Shown: positions 15,620-24,826 of the stretch, piece after piece
Layout of the letters: the number at the start of each line of letters is the position of its first letter
Numbering within the stretch: position 1 is the stretch's first letter
NCBI GenBank assembly: GCA_963801055.1
Contig: CAWDDE010000007.1
Coordinates: 62,001-126,000 of the forward strand
From: DASUPK01 sp963801055
GTDB taxonomy: Bacteria > Actinomycetota > Thermoleophilia > Solirubrobacterales > 70-9
Length of the DNA stretch: 64,000 nt
Direction of reading: 5' to 3'
Made by a program: the position numbers and the translations under genes
The notes under the pieces: model-generated
Databases searched by the model: none
What the model was told of the DNA's origin: nothing
What the model saw: only the letters and a program-made list of their open reading frames with translations

Positions 15620-16440
15620 GCGATATCCAGCTAAACGATCCGCAGACGCTCTACCGCCGGTGGGAGGACTCGCAGTGGAGCCCCTTCGACGTCGACGTCT
15701 CGACGGACAAGCAACAGTGGCCAGGTATCCATCCCGACGTTCAGCAGACCATCTACTTCGCGCTGTCCTCGCTGATGGTCGCCGAGGAGCGAATCACGAC
15801 GAAGTTCACCGGCCTCGTGGCTGCCCACGGATCGGAGGAGGAGGCCACCTTCCTCTCGACGCAACAGGTCGACGAGGCGCGCCACATGCAGTTCTACGCG
15901 CGTTTCCGCGACGAGGTGATCGCCGAGCCGCAGGTCATCGCGGCACATGTCGAGCGCGCACGCGAGCAGGTCTCCGACTCGTTCCGCCATATCTTCGACG
16001 AGGCGCTGGTGGACGCTCACCGCGAGCTCGTGTCGAACCCGCGCGACCTGGCCGCGAAGGTCCGCTTCGTGACGATCTACCACATGGTGATCGAGGGCAC
16101 CCTCGGCCTGACGGCCTCCCACTTCATCCTCGATTACCTCAGTGAGCGCGAGCTCCTGCCCGGCTTCACCGATGGCTACGGCCGGATCGCATCCGACGAG
16201 CAGCGCCACATCGCGTACGGCACCTGGTTTCTGCGGGAGGCGGTCGGAGCGGACGCCGACATGGCCAACGTCATTCGCGGTCAGATCCGGGAGCTGCTGC
16301 CGGCCGTCGCAGAGTCGATCTCGCCTCCGAGCGAGGGCGCCTGGGGCGTGCTCGGTGTCGGGGACGGCGCGCTGGCGGAGTTCGCCCTTGGCGCCCTCGG
16401 CCGCCGGCTGAAGGTGATCGGCGCACCGCTCGACGCTTAA
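15616..16440 (+). CDS. Ribonucleotide-reductase-R2-like diiron protein in the arsenic operon
   Basis: 274 residues, all-helical ferritin-like fold. The two-metal ligand set is complete and in order: E57 or E58 (AEERIT), E87/H90 (QVDEARHMQFY), E160 (HMVIEGTLGLT) and E195/H198 (SDEQRHIAYG), the pattern of R2, R2lox and related oxygenases. The N-terminus (RRWEDSQWSPFDVDV) also resembles R2. There is no nrdA nearby, and it overlaps the MFS gene by 4 bases, so an oxidase acting on arsenic compounds is more likely than a reductase subunit. That role is inference. Confidence 0.75.
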   Translation: MSDIQLNDPQTLYRRWEDSQWSPFDVDVSTDKQQWPGIHPDVQQTIYFALSSLMVAEERITTKFTGLVAAHGSEEEATFLSTQQVDEARHMQFYARFRDEVIAEPQVIAAHVERAREQVSDSFRHIFDEALVDAHRELVSNPRDLAAKVRFVTIYHMVIEGTLGLTASHFILDYLSERELLPGFTDGYGRIASDEQRHIAYGTWFLREAVGADADMANVIRGQIRELLPAVAESISPPSEGAWGVLGVGDGALAEFALGALGRRLKVIGAPLDA

Positions 16441-16498
16441 CCGCGCAACCTGCGGATTCGCCCGCTGGGCATGGTCCGAGCCCCCTGAGAGAATCCGG

Positions 16499-17407
16499 GT
16501 GATGCTCTGCGGAGCAATCGATATCGGCTCCAACACGACCCGACTGCTGGTTGCGGAGCCGGGGGAGGGGCAGCTCCGCAAGGTGATGGAGCAGCGCGCC
16601 TACACCCGGATCGGCAAGGGGGCGTCGAAGAACGGCGAGATCACGGCGGAGAAGATCGCGGAGGTCGCAGACGTGGTGAGTACGCAGGTGCGGCTGGCCC
16701 AGGAGATGGGGGCCGAGGTGGTGAAGACGGTGGCGACGGCCGCGATCCGTGAGGCGAAGAACCGTGACAAGGTCGTCCAGGAGATCGAGGAGATCGCCGG
16801 GATCGAGGTCGACGTGCTCGACGAGGAGGAGGAGGGCCGGTTCGCCTTCATCGGGGCGACCAAGTCACTTGGCCATCCGGTTCAGGGGACGATCGCCGTC
16901 GTGGACGTCGGAGGCGGCTCCTCCGAGGTGATCTACGGCACCGTTCCCGACGGCGTCACCGAGGTGAAGTCCTTCAAGATCGGCTCCGGGTCCCTGACGG
17001 AGGACCATCTGGAATCGGACCCGCCCTCCGCCGCCGAGATCCGCGGCCTTCGCGATCACATCTCCGACTTCTTCGAGGGGATCGAGCTGGAGCGTCCCGA
17101 CCAGGCGGTCGCGGTCGGCGGCAGCGCCACCTCGCTGCGGACGCTGGTGGGCGCCGTGCTCGAGTATGAGACGCTCGAGCGCGCGGTGCGTGTGCTCTCC
17201 AGCGACGAGATCTACGACGTCGCCAAGCGCTTCGAGCTCGACTCTCGTCGCGTCAAGCTGCTGCCCGCCGGCGTCCTCCTGCTGGAGAAGTTCTCCCAGA
17301 TGCTGGGCCAGCCACTCCAGATCGGGAAGGGCGGGTTGCGCGAGGGGATCATCCTCACCCTGCTGAACGGGAAGGAGAACGGCTCCCGAGAGAAGCTCGC
17401 CGCCTGA
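16499..17407 (+). CDS. ppx: Exopolyphosphatase / Ppx-GppA family
   Basis: 302 residues. Actin-like ATPase fold with both phosphate loops: AIDIGSNTTRLLVAE near the start and VVDVGGGSSEVIYG near residue 138, plus the AVGGSATSLRTL motif. It removes terminal phosphates from polyphosphate or pppGpp. It is short, lacking the C-terminal HD-like domain of E. coli Ppx, as in many actinobacterial Ppx1 proteins. It heads a polyphosphate block with two CHAD proteins and ppk1. Start is GTG 16499 or ATG 16502. Confidence 0.88.
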   Translation: MMLCGAIDIGSNTTRLLVAEPGEGQLRKVMEQRAYTRIGKGASKNGEITAEKIAEVADVVSTQVRLAQEMGAEVVKTVATAAIREAKNRDKVVQEIEEIAGIEVDVLDEEEEGRFAFIGATKSLGHPVQGTIAVVDVGGGSSEVIYGTVPDGVTEVKSFKIGSGSLTEDHLESDPPSAAEIRGLRDHISDFFEGIELERPDQAVAVGGSATSLRTLVGAVLEYETLERAVRVLSSDEIYDVAKRFELDSRRVKLLPAGVLLLEKFSQMLGQPLQIGKGGLREGIILTLLNGKENGSREKLAA

Positions 17408-17409
17408 AG

Positions 17410-17443
17410 ATGCGAGGGTGCTCCCACAGGAGCAACCCGTTTT
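17410..17443. repeat. Palindromic repeat, family copy A
   Basis: On the minus strand AAAACGGGT, stem TGCTCC/GGAGCA (17419-17424 with 17429-17434, 4-base loop), then CCCTCGCAT. It sits between ppx and the first CHAD gene. The same layout recurs at 24.85 kb and inside argS with compensatory stem changes. Confidence 0.75.
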
Positions 17444-17477
17444 GTGGCGAAGCCGGGTAGCGATACGGTTTTGGCCC

Positions 17478-17966
17478 GTGGCCAAGGCGAAGCCGATCCC
17501 AGACCTGACCGCCGACGACTCCTACGCGGAGGCGGCCGCAAAGATCGTCTCGGTGCGCGCCGCGGAGCTCACCGAGAATGCGCCGGGAGTGCTGGACACG
17601 GGCGACATCGAGCGCGTGCACGACATGAGGGTCGCGACGCGCCGGCTCCGGGCGGCGCTCGAGATCTTCGAGCCATGCTTTCCCGACAAGCCCTATAGCC
17701 AGGCCCTTGCCGAGGTGAAGCGCCTCGCCGATGCGCTCGGCGAGCGACGCGACCGCGACGTCGCGATCGCTGGCCTGCATGCCTTCAACGACCAGATGCC
17801 GGCGCCCGACCGCCGCGGAGTCGCATCTCTGATCGAGCAGTTCCGCACCGAGCAGGACGACGCGAACCGTGATTTGGCGCCGCTGGTCGACGGGCCCAAC
17901 CTGGCGGAGCTGGGCGCGAGTCTGAACGGGCTGGTAGCCGCGGCGCGAAGCGAGGGGGCTGGGTGA
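17478..17966 (+). CDS. CHAD domain protein 1
   Basis: 162 residues, one CHAD domain half. Conserved helical motifs: DIERVHDMRVATRRLRAAL near residue 45 and LGERRDRDVAIAGL near 88, rich in His/Arg that contact polyphosphate. CHAD proteins bind polyphosphate granules and are found beside ppk and ppx, as here. GTG start with TACGGT eight bases before it. It overlaps CHAD gene 2 by 4 bases (GTGA); together the pair corresponds to one full-length CHAD protein split in two. Confidence 0.85.
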   Translation: MAKAKPIPDLTADDSYAEAAAKIVSVRAAELTENAPGVLDTGDIERVHDMRVATRRLRAALEIFEPCFPDKPYSQALAEVKRLADALGERRDRDVAIAGLHAFNDQMPAPDRRGVASLIEQFRTEQDDANRDLAPLVDGPNLAELGASLNGLVAAARSEGAG

Positions 17967-18720
17967 AGGCCAGGCCGGTCAAGAAGCTCGACCCCTCCCG
18001 CTCGCTCAGCGAGAACGCCGCCCGGATCATTCAGGTCAGACTCGACGAGATGAAGTCCTTCGCTCCTCGCGCGCTGGACGGCAAGATGAAGGCCCAGCAC
18101 GACATGCGGATCGCGGCCAAGCGGCTGCGCTACGTCCTCGAGGTGACGGGATTCGCCTTCGGGAAGCCGGCCGACACGGCGCGCAGACGGGCGCGGGACC
18201 TGCAGGACATCCTGGGCGAGATCCACGACTGCGACGTGACGCTTCCGCGGGTTCGTGAGCACCTGAAGCAGTTGCAGCGAGATGACGCGGCGGCGGTCCG
18301 TCAACGGGCCGGCAAGGCCCCCGACCTCGACCCGAGGCTGGCGGCCCGGGCGCCCCACCGGACGGCGTATCGCGGACTCGACGTGCTCGCCGTGTATCTG
18401 GAGGCCCGCCGCGCGCTGCTCGAGGACCGCTTCGCGGCATTCTGGCGGCGCCAGGATGAAACGGGCACCTGGGTGAGGCTCGAACGCGCGATCGACGGGC
18501 ACCTGCAGCGCGCCCGCGAGGCGCGTCGCACGGCGAGGGCCGCGAGCGAGCCCGCGCCCAGGCCGAGGCCGCCGAGCGCGCCGCCCGTCAGGCGGAGGCC
18601 CAGGCAGAGCAGGCCCGCCTCGATCGCGAGCGCGCCACGCGCGCGTCTGCGGAGCACTCGAAGCGGCACGAGCAGGCGCAGCACCGCACCGGCGGGCCGC
18701 CGCCCCGCCTGCCGCGCTGA
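17963..18720 (+). CDS. CHAD domain protein 2, probably frameshifted near its 3' end
   Basis: The CHAD core is clear: MKAQHDMRIAAKRLRYVLE and LQDILGEIHDCDVTLPRV. After about 18530 the frame becomes Arg/Pro/Ala-rich, while a shifted frame reads an Ala/Gln/Glu/Arg coiled coil (EAAERAARQAEAQAEQARL) to a stop at 18720. I therefore infer a one-base deletion near 18530. The unshifted alternative would run to 18775. It is coupled to CHAD 1 and lies in the polyphosphate block, so a polyphosphate-binding role is likely. Confidence 0.75.
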
Positions 18721-18977
18721 GCAGAGACTGGTTGGCGGTTTGGTCGCAATGGGATACCCAACTGCGCAATCCTAGCGCGGCGGACCGAGAAATTGACCGC
18801 TCGACGATTCCCCGGCGTGGCGGGCCAAGCTCGGCCGCAGGGTCTCGCCGCCGCCCCGCGCGCACCTGGGAGGCCGCCATGGCGCAGCTCGCCGACGCTA
18901 CGACCGGGTCACCGAGTCGGAGGAGCCCCGCATCAAGCTCGTCAGAGCGGCTTAGGTACCCCCGCTAAGGTGGGGGA

Positions 18978-21164
18978 GTGACCGACGAGCTAGCCCAGCA
19001 GACGACGGAATCGAGCGGGCCGGCGGCGGACGGCGGAGCAACGGTCACGCCCGAGGCGGTCCGCGCCAGGCCGTCGGAGCCTGATCTCTCAGATCCCTCG
19101 CTCTACTTCAACCGAGAGCTCTCCTGGCTCGACTTCAACGACCGGGTTCTGCAGCTCGCGGAGGACCCCCGCGTCCCGCTGCTCGAGCGGGTCAACTTCA
19201 GTGCGATCTACGAGGACAACCTCGACGAGTTCTTCATGGTCCGGGTTGCCGGCCTGTACGAGAACGTCGAGCAGAAGATCGACGCCCGCGGCGCCGATGC
19301 GATGGCACCCGCCGACGTCATCGGGCTGATCCGCCAGCGGACGATCGAGCTGCGCCAGCGGCTCACCCGCTGCTTCGAGGACGAGATCCAGCCGGCGCTC
19401 GCCGAGCACGGGATCCGGATCATCTCCCTGTCCGACGCGAACGCGAAGGAGCGGGAGGAGGTCGAGCACCTCTTCACCAGCCAGGTCTTTCCGGCGCTGA
19501 CGCCGCTGGTGATCGGCCGCGGGCGGCCCTTCCCCTACATCTCGAACATGTCGCTGAGCATCGGCGTCCTGCTGAGGAACCCGGAGAAGGGCGAGGAGGT
19601 AGCGGCGCGAGTCAAGGTGCCGAAGGAGCTGCTGCGGCGCTTCCTCTCGATCGGCGACGGCCGCACCTTCGTGCCGCTGGAGGAGGTGATCGCGGCCAAC
19701 CTCGACGATCTCTTCCCGGGGATGGAGATCGTTCACCACTCGCTCTTCCGGGTCACCCGGGACACCGACTACGACGTCTCCGACGAGGCCGACGACCTCC
19801 TGCTCGCGGTCGAGGAGGAGGTCCGCAGACGCCGGTTCGGCGAGGTCGTGCGGCTCGAGATCTCCCCCGACATGGAGCCGAGGCTGCTCGACCAGCTCGT
19901 CGAGGCGATGAACATCGAGAAGGAGCAGGTCTTCGAGACTCCCGGGCTGATCGGCCTGGACGATCTCACGGACGTCTACTCCGTTCAGGGCTTCCGTGAG
20001 CTCCGCTATCCGCCCTGGCAGGGCGTCACCCCGCCGCAGTTCCAGCAGGGCAGTCGGACCCACCGGGAGGTCGACGTCTTCTCCGCGATGCGCGATGGCG
20101 ACATCCTCGTCCATCACCCGTACGACTCGTTCACCAGCTCGGTCGAGCGCTTCGTGCGCAAGGCGGTTGACGACCCGAACGTCCTCGCCATCAAGCAGAC
20201 GGTGTACCGGACGAGCGCGGACTCGCCGCTGGTCCCAGCGCTGATCGAGGCGTCGGAGCGCGGCAAGCAGGCGGTCTGCCTGGTGGAGCTGAAGGCGCGC
20301 TTCGACGAGAGCGCCAACATCCGCTGGGCGAGGGCCCTGGAGGAGGCGGGCGTCCACGTCGTCTACGGCATCCCCGGCCTGAAGACCCACGTCAAGTGCG
20401 TCCTGGTGGCGCGCCGGGAGGGGGATGGCGTGCGGAACTACGTCCACATCGGGACGGGCAACTACAACCCGAAGACCGCCCGGATCTACACCGACTTCGG
20501 CCTCTTCACCGCGGATCAGGAGATCGGCGACGACATCGCCGAGATGTTCAACTACCTGACCGGTTACGCCCGCCCGAGTGGCTACCGCGAGGTGTGGGTC
20601 GCCCCCTTCAACCTCAAAGACGGCATCGTCGGCGAGATCGAGCGGGCGATCGAAGAGCACTCCCCCGAGCATCCCGCCCGCATTCGGATGAAGATGAACT
20701 CGCTGCTCGATGCGACGTGCATCCAGGCTCTGTATCGCGCGTCGCAGGCGGGCGTCGAGGTGGACCTGAACGTCCGGGGCATCTGCGCGCTGCGCCCCGG
20801 GGTGCCCGGGGTCTCGGAGAACATCCGGGTCGTCTCGATCGTCGGCCGCTTCCTCGAGCACTCGCGGATCTTCTCGTTCGAGCGGCCGGACGAGACCCGC
20901 ATCTTCATCGGCTCCGCCGACCTGATGCCCCGCAACCTCTACAACCGGGTGGAGCTGCTCACGCCGGTGGAGGACGAGGACAACCGCGCGCAGCTCGCCG
21001 ACGTGCTCGACCGCGCGTTCGCGGATAACACCAACTCGTGGGAGCTGGGGAGCGACGGAGTCTGGTCGCGTGTGACCACCAACGGCGATCCGCCGCGCAG
21101 CCTCCAGTCGGAGCTCCTCGAGCTCCATGCCGAGCGCGCCAAGGAGGTCGCTCACACCGTCTGA
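18978..21164 (+). CDS. ppk1: Polyphosphate kinase 1
   Basis: 728 residues, full length. It reversibly transfers the ATP gamma-phosphate to polyphosphate. Family landmarks: FNRELSWLDFNDRVL and NLDEFFMVRVAG at the N-terminus, the HHPYDSF motif, catalytic His in LKTHVKCVLV, the HIGTGNYNPKTARIYTD motif, and His in FLEHSRIFSF. GTG start with TAAGGT six bases before it. It stands downstream of ppx and the CHAD pair and upstream of the Pit system, joining phosphate uptake and storage. Confidence 0.97.
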   Translation: MTDELAQQTTESSGPAADGGATVTPEAVRARPSEPDLSDPSLYFNRELSWLDFNDRVLQLAEDPRVPLLERVNFSAIYEDNLDEFFMVRVAGLYENVEQKIDARGADAMAPADVIGLIRQRTIELRQRLTRCFEDEIQPALAEHGIRIISLSDANAKEREEVEHLFTSQVFPALTPLVIGRGRPFPYISNMSLSIGVLLRNPEKGEEVAARVKVPKELLRRFLSIGDGRTFVPLEEVIAANLDDLFPGMEIVHHSLFRVTRDTDYDVSDEADDLLLAVEEEVRRRRFGEVVRLEISPDMEPRLLDQLVEAMNIEKEQVFETPGLIGLDDLTDVYSVQGFRELRYPPWQGVTPPQFQQGSRTHREVDVFSAMRDGDILVHHPYDSFTSSVERFVRKAVDDPNVLAIKQTVYRTSADSPLVPALIEASERGKQAVCLVELKARFDESANIRWARALEEAGVHVVYGIPGLKTHVKCVLVARREGDGVRNYVHIGTGNYNPKTARIYTDFGLFTADQEIGDDIAEMFNYLTGYARPSGYREVWVAPFNLKDGIVGEIERAIEEHSPEHPARIRMKMNSLLDATCIQALYRASQAGVEVDLNVRGICALRPGVPGVSENIRVVSIVGRFLEHSRIFSFERPDETRIFIGSADLMPRNLYNRVELLTPVEDEDNRAQLADVLDRAFADNTNSWELGSDGVWSRVTTNGDPPRSLQSELLELHAERAKEVAHTV

Positions 21165-21193
21165 GGGGGTCCCGGCCCCCCTGGGCCTCCTGC

Positions 21194-21199
21194 TAGGTT
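21194..21199 (+). promoter_or_regulatory. TANNNT box of the PhoU-like/pit pair
   Basis: TAGGTT ends nine bases before the GTG start of the PhoU-like gene; no Shine-Dalgarno sequence intervenes. Confidence 0.45.
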
Positions 21200-21208
21200 G
21201 GCGCAGCC

Positions 21209-21829
21209 GTGGCCCGGTTCTCACTCGTTCCCAAGGACCGCGTCTTCTTCGGCCTCTTCACCGAGGGCGGTCAGAACACCTTGCGGACCGCAAAACTGCT
21301 GCGCGACATGCTCGACCGGTGGCCCGACGACGGCGGCCTCTCGCGGGACATCCTCAAGGCCGAGCAGGAGGGGGACCGGATCACCCACGACATCATCCAG
21401 CGGCTCAACACGACGTTCGTGACACCCATCGACCGCGAGGACATCCACACCCTCGCCACCCAGATGGACGACATCGTCGACCACATCGAGGAGGTCGCGG
21501 ACTTCATGGGGCTCTACCACATCGAGGCGCCGATGGACCAGGCGCAGGCGCTGGCCGAGGTGCTGGTCAAGTCGTGCGAACAGCTCTATGGACTGCTCGA
21601 GAACCTGCGCGGCTTCAAGGGCCTCGACCACTACTGGATCGAGATTCACCGATTGGAGAACGACGGCGACCGCATCTACCGCGACGCGGTGGCGTCCCTG
21701 TTCGCGGACCGGATCGACCCGATGGTCGTGATCCGCTGGCGGGACATATTCCTGAGGCTCGAGCGGGCGATCGATGCCACCGAGACGTCCGCCTCCATCG
21801 TCGAGGGCATCGTCATCAAGAACGCGTGA
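21209..21829 (+). CDS. DUF47 PhoU-like Pit accessory protein
   Basis: 206 residues, all-helical PhoU-like bundle. Two acidic metal motifs are visible: AEQEGDRITHDI and LENDGDRIYRDA. DUF47 proteins are encoded directly before pit genes and modulate low-affinity phosphate uptake, and here the stop overlaps the pit start (GTGA). The GTG start follows TAGGTT by nine bases. Confident family call. Confidence 0.92.
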   Translation: MARFSLVPKDRVFFGLFTEGGQNTLRTAKLLRDMLDRWPDDGGLSRDILKAEQEGDRITHDIIQRLNTTFVTPIDREDIHTLATQMDDIVDHIEEVADFMGLYHIEAPMDQAQALAEVLVKSCEQLYGLLENLRGFKGLDHYWIEIHRLENDGDRIYRDAVASLFADRIDPMVVIRWRDIFLRLERAIDATETSASIVEGIVIKNA

Positions 21830-22919
21830 GCAGCGACGTCGTCCTCGTCATCGTCGTCGGGACCGCCCTCGTCTTCGACTTCACCAACGGCTTTCACGAC
21901 ACCGCGAACGTGGTGGCAACCTCGATCTCGACCCACGCGATGCCGCCGCGCATCGCGGTGGCCTACGCCGCCGTGTTCAACTTCGTCGGCGCCTTCATCT
22001 CGCTGGCGGTGGCGGCGACGGTCGCGAAGGACGTGGTGAACGCCGACGTGATCACCCCGACCGTCGTCTTCGCCGGGCTGGTCGGGGCGATCGCCTGGAA
22101 CCTCGCCACCTGGTACTTCGGTCTTCCCTCGAGCTCTTCCCACGCCCTGATCGGCGGAGTGGTCGGCTCGGCGTTCGCCGCGGCTGGGGCCGACGCGGTC
22201 TTAGGGGAGGGGGTGCTCGGCAAGGTGCTGATCCCGGCAGTGGTGGCACCGGTCGTCGCCTTCATCGTCGGGGTGATCGCAATCAACCTCGTCTACGGCA
22301 TCGTCGGGAGAGAGCGGCCCGGGCCGGTGAATCGCGGCTTCAGGTACGGCCAGGTTGCTCTCGGGCGGCATGCTGGCGCTGGCGCACGGGACCAACGATG
22401 CCCAGAAGACGATGGGGGTGATCACGCTGGCACTGATCGCCAACGGCAACCTGTCATCGGACTCGGAGGTACCCACCTGGGTGGTGATCTGCGCAGCCAG
22501 CGCCATCTCCCTCGGCACCTACTTCGGCGGCTGGAGGATCATCCGGACGATGGGCACGCGGATCATCAAGATGGACGCCGCCCAGGGCTTCTGCGCACAG
22601 GGCGCCGGGGCCGCCGTGATCCTCGCCTCCTCCCACTACGGGTTCCCGCTCTCGACGACGCAGGTGATCAGCGGCGGGGTGATGGGCGCCGGCGCCGGCA
22701 AGAAGGTGTCCGCCGTGCGCTGGGGCGTGGCCGGGAACATCGTCGTCGCCTGGCTGCTCACGCTGCCCGCCGCTGCCGCGATCGGGCGGCGCGACCTACG
22801 GGTTCTGCCAGCTGTTCGGAAATGGCGCGGCTGGCCCGATTGTGATCTCCGCACTCGGGATCGCCGCGACGGCGCTGGTCTTCGGCCGCCTGCTGCGGCG
22901 GGAGCCGCTGCCGGCTTAG
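21826..22919 (+). CDS. pit: Low-affinity phosphate transporter Pit, two frameshifts
   Basis: An inorganic phosphate:cation symporter. Both PiT signature repeats are present: FTNGFHDTANVVATSIST in the first half and ALAHGTNDAQKTMGVITLAL in the second, with LPSSSSHALIGG and FPLSTTQVISGGV. The frame shifts by one extra base near 22356 and again near 22793; after the second, the ending reads TYGFCQLFGNGAAGP and on to a tag at 22917-22919. All motifs survive, so the real gene is probably intact. Its start overlaps the DUF47 partner. Confidence 0.88.
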
Positions 22920-22928
22920 GAGGCTCGG

Positions 22929-23169
22929 ATGACTGCCACCGTCGTCGAGACCAAGGCCCTCCTGGACACCGTCATCGTGTCGATGGTCGCGGGCATCGGC
23001 ATCACCGCCGTCTTCGCGATCCTGATCTTCGGAGTGACGCGCTCGGCGGAGATGGTCGCGCGACGAGCGGCCGGTGCTCGCCGCCGCGGCCGGCGGCCTC
23101 GCCGTTCTGGCCCTCGTCGTCGTGACCGCTGCAATAGTGCTCGGGATCGTCGTCATGACGCAGAAGTAG
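22929..23169 (+). CDS. Small two-helix membrane protein downstream of pit, frameshifted
   Basis: The first part (MTATVVETKALLDTVIVSMV, one TM helix, then TRSAEMV) is open from 22929. After about 23062 the natural continuation is one base shifted: RDERPVLAAAAGGLAVLAL plus a second TM helix, ending VVMTQK at the tag 23167-23169. An about 80-residue two-TM protein. Ten bases after pit, AGGAGG precedes its ATG, so it is probably cotranscribed. Family unknown. Confidence 0.6.
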
Positions 23170-23179
23170 CGATGTAGCG

Positions 23180-23689
23180 ATGCCCGACGAGTCCGGCAGC
23201 TCCGATGCGCCCCGCCACCGGGACAGCGGGCGGCAGGAGACCGAGGATGAGCGGGCCGACCGCAACCTCTCGGACCTGCTCCAGGAGCTGCGCGTGGCGC
23301 TGCCCGGGGTCCAGGTGCTGTTCGCCTTTCTGCTCACCGTCCCCTTCACGAACCGCTTCGCCGACATCAGCGGCTTCCAGCAGAAGCTCTATTTCGGCGT
23401 GCTGATCAGTGTCGCGCTGGCCACCGTGCTGCTGGTCGCGCCGACTGCCGGGCACCGGATTCTCTTTCGCCAGCAGCAGAAGGAGTACATCGTGACTCTC
23501 GCCAACAGGCTCGCGCTGGTGGGGTTGTTTCTGCTGGCGGTATCGATGTGCGGGGCGATCGCGCTGATCAGCGACTTCCTCTTCGGATCAACGACCGCGA
23601 TCATCAGCACCGCGGTGATGGCCGCGGCCTTCATCGGGTTTTGGTTCACCGGCCCGATCATCCGCCGGGCCAAGCTTCCTCCCCGTTAG
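23180..23689 (+). CDS. DUF6328 family four-TM membrane protein
   Basis: 169 residues. A charged N-terminus (ERADRNLSDLLQELRVALPG) precedes four hydrophobic segments; TVPFTNRFADISGFQQKLYF is typical of DUF6328 proteins of actinobacteria and proteobacteria. No function is known for the family. It follows the small pit-linked membrane protein by ten bases, so it may belong to the same transcript. Confidence 0.75.
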   Translation: MPDESGSSDAPRHRDSGRQETEDERADRNLSDLLQELRVALPGVQVLFAFLLTVPFTNRFADISGFQQKLYFGVLISVALATVLLVAPTAGHRILFRQQQKEYIVTLANRLALVGLFLLAVSMCGAIALISDFLFGSTTAIISTAVMAAAFIGFWFTGPIIRRAKLPPR

Positions 23690-23694
23690 GGGTG

Positions 23695-24290
23695 CTAGCG
23701 GGTCTTGGCCTCGGCTCGAAGCGCTGTGAGCTCGGACTGGATCTCAGGCAGGAATGGCGTCTGCGGGATCGAGGTCGTGGAGCTCCTCCAGATCCTCGGT
23801 CCAGAGCTCGAGGCGCTCGTCCAGCGTGGTGCCGAGGCGCTCCCCGATCGCGGGCCGATCCTCGGCAGGGACACTTGCGCCAGTCGCGCAAGTTGGCCAC
23901 GCGGTCCGCTGCGTAGATGATCACCGGGTCCCCGCCGGACTCCAAGATCCGCTTGCGCAGGGCGCGCTTTCGCGCCCCGTAGCCGTCGATCTCGGGAACC
24001 TCGCTGAGGCAGTCGACCAGCCCCGCGACGTCCGGCCCGAAGCGCTCGCGGATCTCGTCGAGCTCGACGTCGGTCTTCTCGACGACGTCATGCAGGTAGG
24101 CGGCGGAGATCAGGGCACCGTCGTAGCCGGATTCCAACAGCAGATTGGCCACCGCGATCGGATGCTCGACGAACTGCTCACCGGTCTGCTTGCGGTGCTG
24201 ACCGAGATGGACACGGCGAGCGAAGCGAAGAGCCGCAGTGCCGAGCTCCGAACTGACGTCCGACTCGGGGCGAATAGAGACGTCAGACAT
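23695..24290 (-). CDS. HD-domain (p)ppGpp-hydrolase-like protein, two frameshifts
   Basis: The N-terminal part is a RelA/SpoT-type HD fold similar to small alarmone hydrolases (MESH1-like): RRVHLGQHRKQTGEQFVEHP, AAYLHDVVEKTDV with the HD pair, and IIYAADRVANLRDW with the final Asp. One extra base near 23880 moves the frame to AEDRPAIGERLGTTL and a helical tail; a second near 23745 restores FLPEIQSELTALRAEAKTR to the tag at 23695-23697. It converges on the phosphate block. Hydrolysis of (p)ppGpp is inferred from the family, with no synthetase domain present. Confidence 0.7.
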
Positions 24291-24325
24291 CTGACGGAAC
24301 GCTAACGACGAAGTGCGCGAATCTC

Positions 24326-24419
24326 AATTTGCAGCCCCCAGATCTCCGCAAATTCGACCAGAAGTGTTTGACAAGTCTTTCACATCACAGATTCATTGCA
24401 ATCGCAAATCTTCATTGCC
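24326..24419. promoter_or_regulatory. AT-rich divergent intergenic region with inverted and direct repeats
   Basis: This region is markedly less GC-rich than its surroundings. AATTTGC/GCAAATT form a perfect inverted repeat (24326-24332, 24348-24354), TTCATTGC occurs twice (24393, 24412), and TTGACA lies at 24369. It separates the HD hydrolase from the membrane protein at 24463. A shared regulator site is plausible. Confidence 0.4.
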
Positions 24420-24462
24420 TGCCGCGGCTGAGCCGGCGCAGGCCTGACCTAGAATCGCCGTG

Positions 24463-24816
24463 ATGCTCCAGACGCTCCGCAATGTGGCGATCATCGCCGC
24501 ACTGGCCGCGGCGATCGACTTCCTTCCCGGCGGCGGAAGCGCGGCGGCCGCTGTCCTCGCGGCGCTGATGATGATCTTCCTCGCCGCAATCGCCTGGCTC
24601 CTCTACCGGGTCTATCGCGAGCAGCAGCTCACCGTCGCGACTCTGACGGACGCGCGCAAGGCGGGACTCTTCGGCGCGGCCGGGGCGATCGCGCTGCTTG
24701 TGGTCGCCTACGACGAGTTCAATTCGTGGAGCGGCGGACTGGTTCTCTGGATCGCGCTGATGGCCGGTTGTGTCGGCGTGATCTTCTTGATCTGGCGCGG
24801 CGCGACGACCTACTGA
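24463..24816 (+). CDS. Hypothetical membrane protein with three to four TM helices
   Basis: About 117 residues starting MLQTLRNVAIIAALAAAIDF. Hydrophobic segments lie near residues 8-24, 28-48, 67-83 and 91-111, joined by a basic loop (RVYREQQLTVATLTDARKAG). TAGAAT ends seven bases before the ATG, consistent with leaderless expression; a GTG three bases earlier is the alternative. Family not recognised. A palindromic repeat cluster follows its stop. Confidence 0.65.
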   Translation: MLQTLRNVAIIAALAAAIDFLPGGGSAAAAVLAALMMIFLAAIAWLLYRVYREQQLTVATLTDARKAGLFGAAGAIALLVVAYDEFNSWSGGLVLWIALMAGCVGVIFLIWRGATTY

Positions 24817-24826
24817 TAAGCGACCT

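Noticed and set aside
15616..16440. Reading the R2-like gene as ribonucleotide reductase nrdB
   Set aside because: No nrdA partner is nearby and it is coupled to arsenic genes; the ligand set alone does not prove a reductase subunit.
18721..18977. Possible small gene between CHAD2 and ppk1
   Set aside because: A frame ending TESEEPRIKLVRAA has protein-like texture but no start codon and a stop shortly upstream; I cannot support a gene.
19089..21224. 711-residue minus-strand frame opposite ppk1
   Set aside because: Pure shadow of ppk1; repetitive acidic/basic composition and no recognisable domain.
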